This document shows, one piece after another, positions 10,651 to 23,668 of a stretch of 64,000 nt of DNA. Under the pieces are notes generated by a model, which saw nothing but the letters and a program-made list of their open reading frames with translations, had not been told where the DNA came from and ran no database searches. Position numbers and translations under genes: made by a program. The stretch is from contig WBMZ01011743.1 in assembly GCA_013400975.1 (NCBI GenBank), forward strand, positions 1 to 64,000, in the 5' to 3' direction. The stretch is from Atrichornis clamosus (Eukaryota; Chordata; Aves; Passeriformes; Menuridae). Every line of letters starts with the position of its first letter. The stretch's first letter is position 1.

Positions 10651-13600
10651 TGTCTGGGGGACATCAGAGGAGCCACGGTTTTTATCCCGGTCCGGCGGGG
10701 TCTGCGCCGGGGTCACTCATCAGCTCAGTGACAAAACGCGGCAAAGGAGAATTTATAAAGTGCCACGGCCGAGCTCGCAGGGATGTTTATTCTCAAGTAG
10801 TGGGTTTGAGACCACTTGTGAAGGCAATAAAGCCCGAGGAGTGGCTGCCGGGAGCGGAGCTGCGGCGCCGGCCGCCGAGAACCGCGGCACGGCCCGGCTG
10901 CCAACACCTCTCCCTCCTCCTCCTCCCGCCCTGGGCCCGCAGGGCCGGCCCTCCACAGGCCAGGGCTGCTCCCAAACCCTGCCCTGGGAAGGCTGCGCTG
11001 GGTGCGAGGTGTTTGGAAAAGCTGACTCCAAGCCAGTGCAAGAGATTCATTATATTGTTTTAAAGGGGCATCGGCACCGATGGCTGCACGAAGGGTGCTG
11101 CTGCTGAAAGGCCTGGAATTAGAGGCCAGAGGGAATTATTTGAAATCTATTACAAATTGGAATTTGGGGAGGAACAAAAAAGCAAAACATAACATCCAGC
11201 ATCTGACCAAGGCAGAAGTGGCTGCAGGCACAATGAGCCAGCAGTGCAGCACAAGGGTTTAGCTTGAAGAATTTTTATTTTAAACGAAAAATAGTTCAAT
11301 TTTAAATGACACATTTTATTCAGCTGCAGTGATCCTGTCAGCAAGTTCTTAGGGCCCAATCCTGCTCTTCCTGCTGTCCCAGGCTTCAGGGAAAGGCTAA
11401 AATTTAATGTTTCAAAAACTCATCTGTAAGAACATCCTTGCATTTCATAGCACAAAGTAGGATGACTTGGCTCATCATTCTCACAGTTCCAGAAAATATA
11501 AAAAGAGAAAAAAAAAAATTGAACTTAAGATGGTAAGAATTAATCCCACACAAAAGCAGGAACGCCAGTCCCTGATGTTGGGTTACAGCTTGTATTTATT
11601 TACTGTGCTTGAATGGTAGAAGTGCTGTGATTCTAGCACCAACTGCAGATCGGAACTGGCCTCACCCACAGTAGCCAAAAAACCAGCAGGAAGACCCACG
11701 TCATGGACACAGGAGGAGCTCATGACCTCTCCAAGGCTCTGCAGTCTCTTCCCCAGGGCTGGTGCCGGAGGTTTTCCGGCTGGAGTGGCGGCAGCAGCAC
11801 GCCCGTGCTGGGCTGCTCTAACAGGCACAGAGAGGACTGAGAGCCTGGCCAGTGTCCCATGAGCTGGCTGCGTTATCCCTGTTTTCTGCTGCTTCCAGAG
11901 CACTGATCTGATCCCTGTCCCGTACCAGGGACACGAGGAGCACCCATCAGCATGCTCAGGGACCCAAAGGCAACGGCTGGGGCTGAAACACACGGTCCAA
12001 CCTGTCGTTCTGCTTTCCCGTGCAGCAGCACAGGCTGCACCCGCGGTGAACGCACCTCCTGTCTAGTGAGGAAGGCACCTTACAGACAGCCGCTGGCACG
12101 TGTGCCCCATCACAGGCGCTGTCAGTCACACCGGGCTCACACCTCGCAGCAGAGCAGAGCCACCGCCTCCCTTCTCCTCACAGACCTTGTTCCCTGGCTG
12201 TTCTCCCCCTCCTGCTCCCTCCCCGTCCAGCCCCAGCCGACACTGGGAGCAGCTGGATGCGCTCGGCCGTGCTTCACCGGGACGAGGCAAGGGCAGCCGC
12301 CACACGCGCCTGGCTTCGGCACAGCCATTCCCTGGGGTGCCCCACACCTGAGTGTTCATCACATCCACACCAACTCTAACCCTGGCTCAGGTGAAGAAAT
12401 GAATCCTGGGAGCCTCAGTCCTTTCCTCTCCGGGTTTCTCACGCTGCGGAAGCACTTCCGAAGTCACAGCTTTACCTGGAGAAGGGAGGAGCTCTTCCAT
12501 CCGACACAGAGCTGCTTTCCGAATGCGTCTCCCAGCTGTCACTTGCTTTGGAACTGTTACTGCCACGATCCTGACCTGTGCAGGAAAAACAGGAGCTGTA
12601 AACCTTCCAGTGCCAGTGGCTGCACCCACAGCCACTCACTCCGGTTTCCTCAGAGGTGCCGGGAACAGCCAGGGGCACGGTTTGAGCGGAGCATCCTCCG
12701 CTCGGGATGAAGGGGAAAGCAGTTAAAACCATGGGAACAACATTCCCTCCCCAGCAATCAAGGCCTGATGGTGATTTCCTCCAGACTGGGAAAGTTTTGC
12801 ACCTTTTACCTCATTTTAGAAAAAGGAGCAAATGTGGAGCTTCTCTTCAGAGCTGTTTTGCACCATGGCAGCTCTAAGCAAAGCTTAAAGGATTTATTGA
12901 GTCTCTTTACTCCTGTTTTTTTTTTTTGATCTCCAAGTTCCCATTTACTTTAATCAGAAAGGTTATTTTTGTTCTCCTTCCCCTTAAATGTAGATTATTG
13001 TGGAATGTTACAGTTCTCTCAATATCACTTGATACCGCAGTGTTTTCAACCATTCATTTGAATTAGGCAAATAATTAAACAACAATAAATTAAATAAAAA
13101 TTGAATTAAACACATCTTCAGATTTTTATGACTTAAACAGCCAATCACCCAACTATTTCAAAACCTTTTATCCACACTTCCTTTTCTTCCCTTTCCCCCT
13201 GCTCTGTGGATCTCATTCCCATTCTGTAAAGATCGACTAAAAAGAAAAAAAGAAGAGGTAAATGGATTCATTCACTGGAGTTGGACAATTGCTCATCTTT
13301 GTATTCATTTCCAAAGCACACGATGCTCAAGCACAAATCCCACTTTAAAAGGCTGCTTTGCATGTATATATTAAATATATATTCTGTATGTATTATACGT
13401 GTTTTTATCTATAGCACGGAAACCAGGACCAAGCCCTGCTGTCACCAGTGTCCCAGCCCAGGACAATTTAGTATTTCTGCCCACCCTGGACCCTCCACTT
13501 CCTAACTGGCTGCACAGACTCCCAGTCCCCTCTGCACCTGGACTGCAGAAGCACAAACGCCGCTCGGCCTCAGGCACTTCCGGAGAATTCACAACTCTGG

Positions 13601-16424
13601 GAAGATGCTGAGGCCTTTAGGAACATGGGAGTCCCTCCTGACCTCCTGGAGGAGGTCATCCAGGCGGATTCCGCGTGCACCCTGCCGCTGTCCCGCCCGT
13701 GGCGCACAGAGGAGCTTCCTCTGGCACGGCCGTGGCAGGCGGCTGACGCCAGACAGCAAGAACCTGGGTGAGCTCCGTAATGCCTCTGTCAGGGCACTCC
13801 AGGCACAGCCTCGGCACCTTTGAGCCCCAGCTCCGAGGAGGACCTCACTGCGAACAGCGGTGGCACTCCTGGCTCGTTAAAGGTGACCTGAAAAGGGAAG
13901 CAGATCGGGCTTGTGCTCTTTCATGTTCCCCTATGATATATCAGGAAGGACTAATTTTTCCTTCTGAAGAGGGCTTTTCCTCCTTATTCCTACACTGGAG
14001 ATTTATACCTGGAGAGTACCTGGACATTCCAGCTGTTGTAAAGCGACAAGTGGAGCAGTTATGCCATTTTTATTCAAATCCTCTACAGCCTTAACAAAGT
14101 CTGTTCAAATCAAAGACATAAGTGAAGGGGAGAGAGAGAGAATCTGGTTTTGTTAAAGATTTAACAAACCTGCCCCTTCAATAAAATCAGCAATTTCCTA
14201 CTCATAAATGAGACTCTTAAACAGTCATCCAGCAAAACAAGAAAGAATGGGTTTTATCCTTTTTAATCTCACATTATTCGCCTACCTCAGGAACAGCCAG
14301 AGAGCTGAACAATTTCTTTTACGTGTCTTCCCCGATAAAAAACAAAGCATCCTTGGAGGAGATGAGAATGAGCCCAGATATCCTCCTGTATCCTCACATA
14401 ACCTGGGATCACAGGAGATTGCTGTTATCAGCCAGCTCCTCTCTGGGTGAGGCGTGCACCAGGTATGATCCCTTTAAAGCCAATTATCCACGAGCTCCAG
14501 GCAGGGCATTAGAGAACCCACACAAATACTTCTGGAATAGTTACAGAACAGTAGATAAATATTTTGGTTCTTTTTTAATGAACCAGAAGTGCAGAGGCAT
14601 TCCCGAAGTGCCATCCTAAAGACTGCTCAGAAGTGCAGCCACACAGCTCTCACAGTGAAGTCCATCAAATCCCAAAGGCCCAAAAGGCTCCCGGTGTTTC
14701 AAACCAACACTTCAGGAATGCAGCAAATACTGACAAAAAAAAAAAACCAACCCCAAATTTGTACCCCTTAAGCTCAGAAAAAGCCATACAGCAAAATAAT
14801 CATGTGTGGATGGACATCAAACAGCAGTTCATCTAAAACCCTCAAAAGAGCTGTTTGAGCCCAAAAGCCAACACGCAGAGATGTGGCTTCTCTTTTAGGC
14901 CCAGAACGATTCCAGAGCCTGGGGCCACAGCAAATGATGATGATAAAAAGGCAAGAGCAGTCGGCTGGCAGGGAGAGGAGCGGGAGCAGAACAAGGAGCC
15001 CGGAGAAGATCACGGGCTGAAGATGAATCGCGTCTGACAGGAGCAACTCGGCTTTCAAGTGAGGTGTGAGAAGCCTCACTCCTGCTGCAGACACTGCAGA
15101 GGAACAGCAGAGACAGCTCCTGGGAAGGGATGGTTTAAACTGGAGAGACTGGGTCTGGCTGAGGAGCTTCTTGGCAGTTTGACACACAGGAAGCATTCGT
15201 GTTTGCATGCCTGTGGAGAGGCTGGGAAGGCAGATCCCCACTGGGGCTTGGCTCGTGGCTCACTGACATCAAACAGCCCCACGGGGTCCTAAAAGCAGGA
15301 CTGGCAAGTCGTAAAATTCAGGGCAGGGAGAAGCAAACCAAACCCACAGGCAGCTTCTGAGATCCAAACCCAGGAGCCAAAATTCTCCTTGGGAAAACAG
15401 GGTCTCAGTGATGGCATTGGCTGGAGGGAGCACAGGAGGCAGAGCTGGCTGGCACAGGCACAGCTCCTGCCCAGAAGAGATCTGTCCCACACTTATTCTA
15501 ATGATCTACAGTCGATTACTCACGGGAAGAATCAAACCAGGAACATCTGTAGCTTGCCATATAATTACTGGCTCTTCCCCACGGAGACTGACCCCCGTAC
15601 CAGCAGCACCGGGCCCCGAAGGGCTCGAGGAGAGGACACCCACACGGTGTAGATGTGGGACATGATTACAAGGCATTAAAGAGGCTGCTGTTCTCCATCT
15701 TTGTTTATGCCAACGTGAGCGGGGACTGTCTGATCTGACGTTTAATCTTTGTGCTCAGTGTGCAGCGGCTGCACCCCCTCCCTGTGAAGTCCCCCCGCGG
15801 CACTGAAGAGCCGTGTGTTGATTATCTCATCAAGTCCAGTGCTGGGCTCGAGGTTAATATGCAGCCACCCCTTTTACCTGTAATAGGAATCTTTCCCACC
15901 ACACTTTCTTCCTGGCTCTCATCTTCGCACCAGCTTGTGCCTCGTGGATGTGAACACGCCATAATGAAACCATTTCAAAGCAGCAGTGATCAGGCTGGTT
16001 TGTTTGCTTTCAAGCCCTACTCCCTTTAATTTCCCACTTTTGTTATCTCTTGTTTATTGATCTAAACTATCCATTACTGCTCTTAAAAGCGGCGCCCACT
16101 GGGAACTCGCCTTGTGCCACGGCCACCCTGCCTCTCTGTAGCTTCCTCAGAGAAGGACAAGCCAACCAAATGCCTTAGGGAATGCAAGACCCCATGGGAT
16201 TTGGGAGGCAAACAACCCACAGCAATGTCCGGCAGCAGCCACTGTGGAAGTCAGCTGAAATCAAAGTGTGTGTGCCCTCTGCAGATAAAAGTCTGTGGGC
16301 TGGGAGCCTGCAGCAGCCTGTTTGCATTTGCTGTGCAAGGAGCAGGGCAGCCTAATTGCTGTCACTGCCAGACCTGGCTGGAGGGGATGCTGCAGGAGCA
16401 GAGGGGGCTGCTGCCACCAGACTG

Positions 16425-16608
16425 ACGTATTCCCTCCTTCTCTAAAGGAATGAACTGGGCTCTCCCACACACGTATTCCCTCCTTCTCTAAAGGAATGAA
16501 CTGGGCTCTCCCACACACGTATTCCCTCCTTCTCTAAAGGAATGAACTGGGCTCTCCCACACACGTATTCCCTCCTTCTCTAAAGGAATGAACTGGGCTC
16601 TCCCACAC
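16425..16608. repeat. Minisatellite, four perfect 46-bp copies
   Basis: Four head-to-tail identical 46-bp units start at 16425, 16471, 16517 and 16563, each beginning ACGTATTCCCTCCTTCTC and ending CTCTCCCACAC. Complete identity implies very recent expansion or homogenisation, so copy number is likely polymorphic. It lies about 410 bp downstream (in gene direction) of the KIZ exon at 17019-17178. Confidence 0.97.
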
Positions 16609-17018
16609 ATCGGCATCTCCTGAGCTGGGAAGTGGCCCCGCACATCTTCCCCAGCACAAACCCCTTCATTTTGGCAATTCCTTCTGCAGTCTGGCTTTGT
16701 AACAAAGGGCAGCAAATACATCCCCCAGTTCCTGAAAGGGAGATGTTCTGTAGACACGAGCACGCCCACAGAGCCATTTTATAGTGGCCACAGGGCATGG
16801 CCTTTCCACTCCTGCAGAAAATTCCCCCACCACAGACATCACTTATCCTGGGGAGTAACCACAATGGCCAGTGATACCAAGATATCCTGGGAAATCCCCC
16901 AAATTCATTACAAATGTACACTGATTTGCCAGTGGCCGCAGCACTGGGATTCGGGTAGAACACACCTACATCCAGAGCAGGAATGTGGAGTGGCAGCCAG
17001 ACCTGGAAAAGCCCTTAC

Positions 17019-17178
17019 CTGCTTCTCCCTCGCCAGGGATCCGGGCAGCGTGTTCCAGCTGCTTTCCCTCCTCGCCGTCGGTCGGGATCGAGGGCAAGCT
17101 CTGAGATGATTCGTCACTCTGGACAGGTGACCTATCCCCAAACCCTTCTGGAAGGGCCTCTCTCAGCACCGGCAGAGC
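17019..17178 (-). CDS. KIZ: KIZ penultimate coding exon
   Basis: The acceptor (AATGCTGCAG|GC) and donor (GCAG|GTAAGG) are both consensus. The exon has 53 codons plus one base and begins ALPVLREALPEGFGDRSP. It continues with an acidic Ser/Glu-rich part containing QSDESSQSL and DGEEGKQLE. The leftover base joins the last exon in phase. In mammals the corresponding region just before the ESDD box is also Ser-rich and poorly conserved. Confidence 0.85.
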
Positions 17179-17872
17179 CTGCAGCATTAAAAACACAACA
17201 GCCGCAGCCCCATTATCCTCCACCTCCAGCCTTTTCCAACACACATTTAGGCTAATCTGTGCTCCCCGGTGTAATCTGTTTCCAAGGTGTTTCTGCTGGA
17301 TGTTAAATTACCTTACTTCCAGGTTTTCCTCTGGGGCTTGTTTTGGGAAAAAAAATATGGACTTGAGTCTTTAAAAAAACCTACTTGATGTCGTGCCCTA
17401 ACTCTCTCACTGTTTAGTAAAACAGTTGTTTAACAGCACAGTAGGAGGCGGAGGCACTCGCAGCCTATGGAATGCCAATTTCATTTATTTATTTCAGTAG
17501 CTGGCCATAACCTTTTGCACTAACTTAGAAAAAGCATGAGCGTGTCACCATTTGTAAGTGTCTGCATGTTCAGTACCAAACCTCACTCTGCTTAAAACAG
17601 GATAAATTAAAATACATCATTAATTATAAAAAGTCAGAGACAGAGACAGAAACCTCATGATGGTTTGCACCAGAGCAAAGAGGTGAGCTTGTTCCAGTGT
17701 CTGACCTGTGTGAGGATGGAAAATGGACCCTCCTGGGGAAGCACTGGACGTATCTGCCCTGAGAGCCCAGGGCTGATGAGGCCCAGACTGCTCACCCTTC
17801 CCCAAAGGCCACACCCTGCCAGGGCACAGCCAAGAGGGGTCTCCAGTGTCCCGGATCTACCCACGTGCCCAC

Positions 17873-18038
17873 CTGGCCATCCTGCTCCTTCTCCTCGCCC
17901 GGAGCCAGCAGCTTCTCAAACATCTCAGCCACCTCCTCTGGGAGCTGAACCTGGCACTGCTTCAGGAACAGGGCGTGGTGGCTCAAGCGAGCTGCCATCC
18001 GCAGCATCTCCGTGTCCCAAAGGAACAGACCCAGAACC
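17873..18038 (-). CDS. KIZ: KIZ coding exon (helical segment)
   Basis: The donor is clear (GGCCAG|GTGGGC). The acceptor proposed here, after CCACTGAG, has a weak pyrimidine tract but is the only nearby AG giving the phase required by the exon at 19152-19316. It yields 55 codons, including EMLRMAARLSHHALFLKQCQ and LPEEVAEMFEKLLAP, which look amphipathic-helical. An alternative acceptor at the next AG (before ATG CTG CGG) would break phase. It ends in phase 0, matching the next exon. Confidence 0.72.
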
Positions 18039-18181
18039 CTCAGTGGCACGGCCCGCCCACGTGAGGCTCAACAGTGCTGGGAAAAGCCGTCACACCCCTT
18101 TGGGCCTCAATTCCCACACGTGGAAAATGTAAGAAGTTGCTTGTGACTTCTGCAAATGTGGGGAAGGTGGGCAGGGATGAC

Positions 18182-18202
18182 CATCATCATCATCATCATC
18201 AT
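18182..18202. repeat. (CAT)7 microsatellite
   Basis: Seven perfect CAT units lie in a KIZ intron. They create a spurious poly-His or poly-Asp run when translated and have no coding role. Confidence 0.95.
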
Positions 18203-19151
18203 GCCTGTCCCTGTCCTGAGGCTCGGGACCCAAAGACACCGTTCCTACATCCCTAGACTCTGCCCTGGGCCCTTGCTCACTCACCCAGTGCCCCAGCCTT
18301 GTCTTCTGCTCAGAAAGAATAAAAAGGGAAAAGGAAGAAAAAAACAAAAGCGTCTTTTAACGTAGAAAAATCTCAATCCTGCAATCCTTTTGTTTGCCAA
18401 AGATGTTTGTTTTTCCAGTTGCTCCAGTGAAGTTTCAGAGGAGTGAATTCCAATTAACTCCACAAGTGTTTGTCCCTAAGAAACCATTCAGAAGACACGA
18501 GGAGATATTAGTGCTCGCAGGCATATCAGCCTTGCAGGAGAGGCAGCACCGGCACAGAGCCCCTTCTTCAGTGCTCACAAGTGCCCCGATCCTGCCAGCA
18601 CTTGAGCACTGCAGCGGGGAGGGAGGTCTAGACAGAAGCTAAGCGAGACAGAATGGAAATTGTTTTCATTCCCGTGTTAAAGAGACCGAAAAAAAAAAAA
18701 AAAGCAATTCTCACTTGTCCTTGTGGCATATGCACAGGAAAAAAACCAACATTTTGAATAACTGCACTTTGGGTTTTTTTGAAGGCCTCGTGCATCTTCT
18801 GTCTCACACAGAATAATTTCCTTCTCAAAATTCATTTCCCCTCCTTGCGTGCCCAAGACTCGCATTGCAATCCCGGGAATGACTGGCTGAGAGATGTCTG
18901 GAGCTACTGCAATTCCTGCCTGCCAGAGGGGCCTGGGGTGGGAGATGCTGAGGACTGGACGAGCTGGGGCTGCCCTGCAGAGCAGGAGTCACCCTCGGGG
19001 GACGCAAGGGAAATACATGAACTTCCAAACGCTCTCATTCCCAGTGCCACGAGGCACACCAGGATCCCCCCCCGGCACCAGAGGGGCAGCAGGGATCTGC
19101 GGAGCAGAGCAAAGGATGTTCCTCACCCCCTGAGTTCCGCGTGTCCCATAC

Positions 19152-19316
19152 CTGGCTATATCCTCGTGGCCCGCTCCGGCCGCAGCCCCGCGGGGGTTCT
19201 CCGGCGGGAAGCTCCCGCTCCGTGTGCGCAGGGACACGGCCCGGAGCTGGCGCAGCACCACGGCTTCACTCGCCTCCAGGGCGCCCCGTGCGAGCCCGCC
19301 GGCCCTGCCACCAGCA
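19152..19316 (-). CDS. KIZ: KIZ coding exon
   Basis: Consensus acceptor (CTTGCAG|TG) and donor (GCCAG|GTATGG) enclose 165 nt: one base, 54 codons and two bases. The product includes GALEASEAVVLRQLRAVSLR followed by a Pro/Gly/Ala-rich stretch and GHEDIA. The helical core resembles the mammalian KIZ segment with EEATALLRKAL. The exon is strongly GC- and CpG-rich. Confidence 0.82.
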
Positions 19317-19820
19317 CTGCAAGATGAAGCACGGGACGAGCCGTGAGCACAGCCCGCCCCAGCCAGCCTCTGCAGGCAGCGCGGGGGGACGGCCAGAGGG
19401 ACAAACACCCACAGTGCCCCGTGCCAGATGTGGCACAGCACCTGGAACGTGCCACGTGCAGCCTCCCGGGGAGAGGGAGGTTGTGCACGTCCCCTCGGTG
19501 GAGCCACCTCTCAAACCCCCTCCAGTGGCAGGCTGGGGTGGGCTGGTCTGTTTGAAGCCCCTCTTCCTAATTCCCAAGGAATCCTCCAATCATCAAGTGC
19601 CTAAAAGAATCCCAGATTATGGAGGCTGTGTACAATTGTAAATAAAGCTACCAATAACTCCCAGTGCTTGTAGCTAAGGGCCTGGGGGCTAAGAAGGGAC
19701 AGTGAGGGCTCTCTGCCCCTGGTTTGGCAATAGCTGAGTTCTGGTGACTCCCTGTCCCCTCTCCCTATTTTTCTGGCATGGGCCATTTGTCAGCCGGGCT
19801 CCTGCAGAGCCCTCACTCAC

Positions 19821-19955
19821 CTGGGCAGCTCTGCTGTCCCCGCCGTCGCGGTGGGCTCGCCGCGGTAGAGTGCCCGGTGCCGGGGGCTCGTGCTCTGCAC
19901 CCGCTGCTCGATCACCTGCAGGGCCCAGGAGAGCTCTGCCAGCGTCCCGCCGGGC
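19821..19955 (-). CDS. KIZ: KIZ coding exon with conserved helix
   Basis: Acceptor (CCTCCGCAG|G) and donor (CCCAG|GTGAGT) are both strong. The exon encodes TLAELSWALQVIEQRVQST followed by SPRHRALYRGEP. This aligns in pattern with mammalian KIZ GIEALKLIHAEQERVALST, a short helix containing the shared EQRV/EQERV core. Phases match both neighbours. Confidence 0.87.
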
Positions 19956-22900
19956 CTGCGGAGGGACACACACCGCTGGGAGCCACAGGTCTCCCAAATG
20001 CATTCCCATCGCACCCCTTGGGAAAACAAACACCCTCGTTTGAGCCTTCCAAAGCAAACAGCAAAACCCACGTTTCTGAGCTCTGTCGGAAGGGAGAAAT
20101 AAAAGCACATGAGCAAACAAACCATCCAAAAATCAGCCCGGGCTGAGCCGCTGCATGGAAATTACCCCGGTGCCCAGCACTTTAATTCCTTCACCTCCAC
20201 AATCGAAACAAATCTGGTGACCACCTACAGGTATGGGGACAGCCCTGGGACCCCAGAGGGGTTTTGATCAGGCTGCACCTCTATAATGATGCAAATGAGG
20301 ACTTAACCACTGAAACAATGCCGCGGGCTAATCCCGGGACAGAGGTGTAAATGGCTATTCAGGTCCCCGGCTGCTGCTTTGTGGGGCTCCCAGCCCAGGT
20401 CTCCACCAGCCACGAACACCCCAGCTGGGGAAAAAAAGAGGGTTTTCTTTCTTTTCCTCACACGCAGAAGCTGACATGTTTCCACAGTTAACCCGGGCTT
20501 ACATGGCCTCCAGGGAGAAGCTCTGTGCACAAAAACTCGCGGCATTTCCACACTCGTGCTGAGCTGTCCCCAAAGTTGTGCCTTCCATCCCAGTGTTGGG
20601 CAACAGTGAACAATTAAGTGGGAGCTGCTGTGCCTTTAGTCGAGTTTCCTAGACATTTAATAAGCAAAACAATGCCAGGGAGATCACATAGGCAGTTAAA
20701 CAGTGCTTTCTCTTTTCCCCCAGCCTTACAAACCCTGTATTCCAGCGGCCGGCTCGTTTCCCATTGTTTTCCTCCCGCTGGGTGGTCCTTCCAGGGTGCC
20801 ACTCGAGAGGGATACAATAATAAAAAGGGAAGGGGAAGGAAGGGACACCAACATAAAGAAAAACAAAATGTATGACAATCTGCAGCAGGCTACGGATCAG
20901 AGGTCAGCAAACAAGAGGTCCTTCTCTTTTACAGGTTGCTTCCTGGAAACAGTCTGATTAAGCTGACAGCTTGAATTATGTGTTACATTTTGTAATGCAC
21001 AATCCATCTGTGCTAAGTCCCCCTCAATGCAGCTGAAGCAGCACAGGCATAAGCTCTGCCTTTTTCCACCCCCTCAGCTCAGGCCTTAAAATAGTCATCA
21101 TCTTTCTCCACACTAATTCTCAGAGACCCTCTCCCCCTGCCTCCCGCCCGCCGCGTTTAAGCCCTCAAAGAAAGGGCTGGGTGCTGCAAGGAATGGTAAA
21201 AGGACACAGCGCCTTTCCCCTTGGATCAGCAGGGAAGGGAGACCAGGAGCCTTCACAAGCCCAGCAAACCCCCGTGGGTTGGGGGCTGCTGACAGAAAAC
21301 CCAGGCCAGGCTCTCCCAGGGGTCTGGGTGTGAAAGCGCAGGAGCGCGGCCGCCAAAACACCGTCGTTATTTCCCAAAAGTCATCACTTTTAATAACTAA
21401 GGCAGCAAAGCTGCAGCATCCTACTGCGCCCTACAACCTCCTGCTGAACCACCTTTCCCAGCAACATCCCCCTGCCTTGCTGACAGCTCAGGGATTTTGT
21501 CAGGATAACCACTCCTGGGAATGGCTGCACCTGGAAATGAGGCCAGACTCACCCACAGGTAACACAAGACCTACCAACACTTAACTTCAAGGAAAAAACC
21601 CCAAAACTCCATAAAAACACAGACTGGCGTGTCTGCAGCAGGACAGGAAAGGCATTTGCTCCAAAGATGAAAAGTGATGACTTCCTGGCACACAAGAAGG
21701 ATTAGTTTTGCCTGTGGAGTCAGCCATGGCCTCTGCTCCTTTCAAGGCCATCCCTGGCACTCATTTCAGATAATTCACCAGGAGTGTATGATGGCCCTTC
21801 CTTCCGATGCCACAGTGCCATTGCTGCAACTTAAGGCAACAAACACACAGAGTTGGGCAAATTTCAGCACAGTTCTCCAGCCAGCACAGGGATTTCACAA
21901 GAGAAAACCACAGGGGCTGGAGGGACATTGCATGTTGTGAATCTGTGGTGAGACAGACCAAAGCAAGCTGCATTCTCAAGAGTTTGTGTAACTTCTGCCA
22001 TTGAAATTCATGTACTAATCATTTGCAATCTTTTCCACAAGATTTTTGGCTCATTAATTTTGCAAGGTTTGCCTTGGAAAGCCCACCAGGGTATGAGCAG
22101 AACAAGGGAATGGCTGCTCCTCCACTCCTGCCAGTTGATCTGCCTTTTCATTTCCAGGTAAAGCAAATTAAAATCTCCATCTTGTCTGCAGGAACAGCAA
22201 ACAGTGGTGATCCCACTTCCACGGCCTTGAGAAAGGGAGGCATTCAGCTTGGCATAATGGGAGGAGAGCTCGGCGCCGTGGTTCCAGCCGTGCCCCGGGG
22301 ACAATGCAAGTGCTGAAACCTTGTGTATAATTTCCCTGCTCCACGTCTCATCAGGCTCTGAACAGCGAGGCCTCACCGGGGAGGGAACACAAGGTTAAAC
22401 TGCGGCGCTCAGCTCTGACTCCTCTCGCAGAGGCAGCACTCGGTGCTCTGCTGTGATTAACAGGTGTGATACAAAGGAAGAACCAGGGAGAAGCTATTTA
22501 CATGTAAATTAGACCATGTTTCCATAGCAAGCAACAGCCCGATGCAAATGGGAATTGATAAAGTTACAGAAGTGTAGTTGATGGCCCCCAGTTTCTGCTC
22601 AGGGCACCACGAATGGGGCAAGAACAGATGCAGTAACCAGATTTAAAACCTGCAAACAACCAGGATGGAAAAACCCAACCAACTGGCAAAAGAGGGGAAT
22701 TCCTTTCCCAGGAGCACTTGTAGGTACAGAGGTAGAAGTGCTGGTTTCCTCTGCATTGCTTAGTGTCCCACTAAAGATCTACCAGGCCTCGCGGATGACC
22801 AGGGCCAGCCCTGGAACCATCTCATGGTGGGCACTGCCCTGCTGGGACAGGGAAGCACGTCCCTGTCTCAGGAGGGCCTCGTGAGGCCGAAAATCCGGCT

Positions 22901-23270
22901 GTGATGGATTTACAGCCCATGCTCTGGGCTGCACTTGTTGGCCATAACATCCTGCCACTGTCACACGGCAGCAGAGGACAGGCCCTGTGTCTGCACCGTC
23001 CTGGTTCTCTCTCGTTCCATTTCCAAACACAACGCTCAAAAAGCTGAACCCCCTGGAAGTTTTAGACTACTGGAGTCACTGGAAGAAGATTCGCGTACAT
23101 TTAGAGAACATCTGCTGCATTTTAACAACACACACCCCTCAGCTGCCAGCGGTGGCCGCGTGAGGTGCCCGGAGCCACGGGACCCCCAGCACAGGGACAG
23201 CTGAGAGCGCTGCGCGAGCCCTGGCGCCCCGGGCAGCCCCGCGGGCCCGGGAGAACGGGGAAGGACGTAC
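19956..23270 (-). other. KIZ: KIZ intron with candidate regulatory patches
   Basis: No coding exon is required by phase and none is seen. Two AT-rich patches stand out. At about 20600-21010 there is a TTTAATAAGC..CAAAACAATG block and TTACATTTTGTAATGCAC. At 22480-22570 there is a 14-bp palindrome ATTTACATGTAAAT (22496-22509) and a perfect octamer ATGCAAAT (22542-22549). The rest is unremarkable. Confidence 0.5.
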
Positions 23271-23487
23271 CTGTGTGGTGCTGGGCTGTCCGAGGGCTCC
23301 TGCTGGGCTGTGGCAGGGCTGGGTGCTGGCAGCAGGGAGCCCTCCGCAGCCTGGGCACCCGTGCCCTGCTCCGGCCGCGGGCCGGGAACGCTCGGCATCG
23401 CCGCCCCCACGGAACCGGCACGGGCCAGGGGCTGGGCACTGCTGCCCGCCGGGGGAGCCCACCAGCTGCTCAGGCCAGGCTTTGCTC
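23271..23487 (-). CDS. KIZ: KIZ coding exon (Pro/Ala/Ser-rich)
   Basis: The acceptor has a good tract (TGTTATTACCACAG|GA) and the donor is consensus (CACAG|GTACGT). It contains 217 nt: two bases, 71 codons and two bases. The product starts AKPGLSSWWAPPAGSSAQP and is rich in Pro, Ala and Ser, so probably disordered. I cannot align it to mammalian KIZ by eye. Its assignment rests on splice signals, phase continuity on both sides and position. Confidence 0.75.
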
Positions 23488-23643
23488 CTGTGGTAATAAC
23501 AGACAAAAACAAATCAAACACCACAAACCCCGTAATTACTCTTCCCAAACATTAGCGGGACCAAGGAGTAGATCACAGGGAAGGGAATGACACCAGGATG
23601 AGCCACGCTGTTTGTTCACCCTGTCTCTTCACACACGAAGCAG

Positions 23644-23668
23644 CATCCATCCATCCATCCATTCATCC
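23644..23668. repeat. CATC tetranucleotide microsatellite
   Basis: A run of imperfect CATC units (one CATT interruption) lies in a KIZ intron. Confidence 0.85.

Larger units (their letters stand above)
4112..17018 (-). other. KIZ: KIZ last intron (12.9 kb)
   Basis: The two flanking exons are in phase, so no coding exon is needed in this interval and I see none. Contents include a GGGACA repeat (4785-4812), an imperfect tandem duplication (7854-8040), a strong candidate regulatory block (10080-10650), an AT-rich tract around 12880-13420 with a T9 run, and the 46-bp minisatellite (16425-16608). The many open frames on both strands are GC-driven and lack similarity or splice context. Confidence 0.6.

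Noticed and set aside
16425..16608. CRISPR-like direct repeats
   Set aside because: The four copies are contiguous with no spacers, in an intron of a vertebrate gene; it is a minisatellite.
18182..18202. Poly-His coding run
   Set aside because: Simple CAT repeat in an intron with no coding exon around it.
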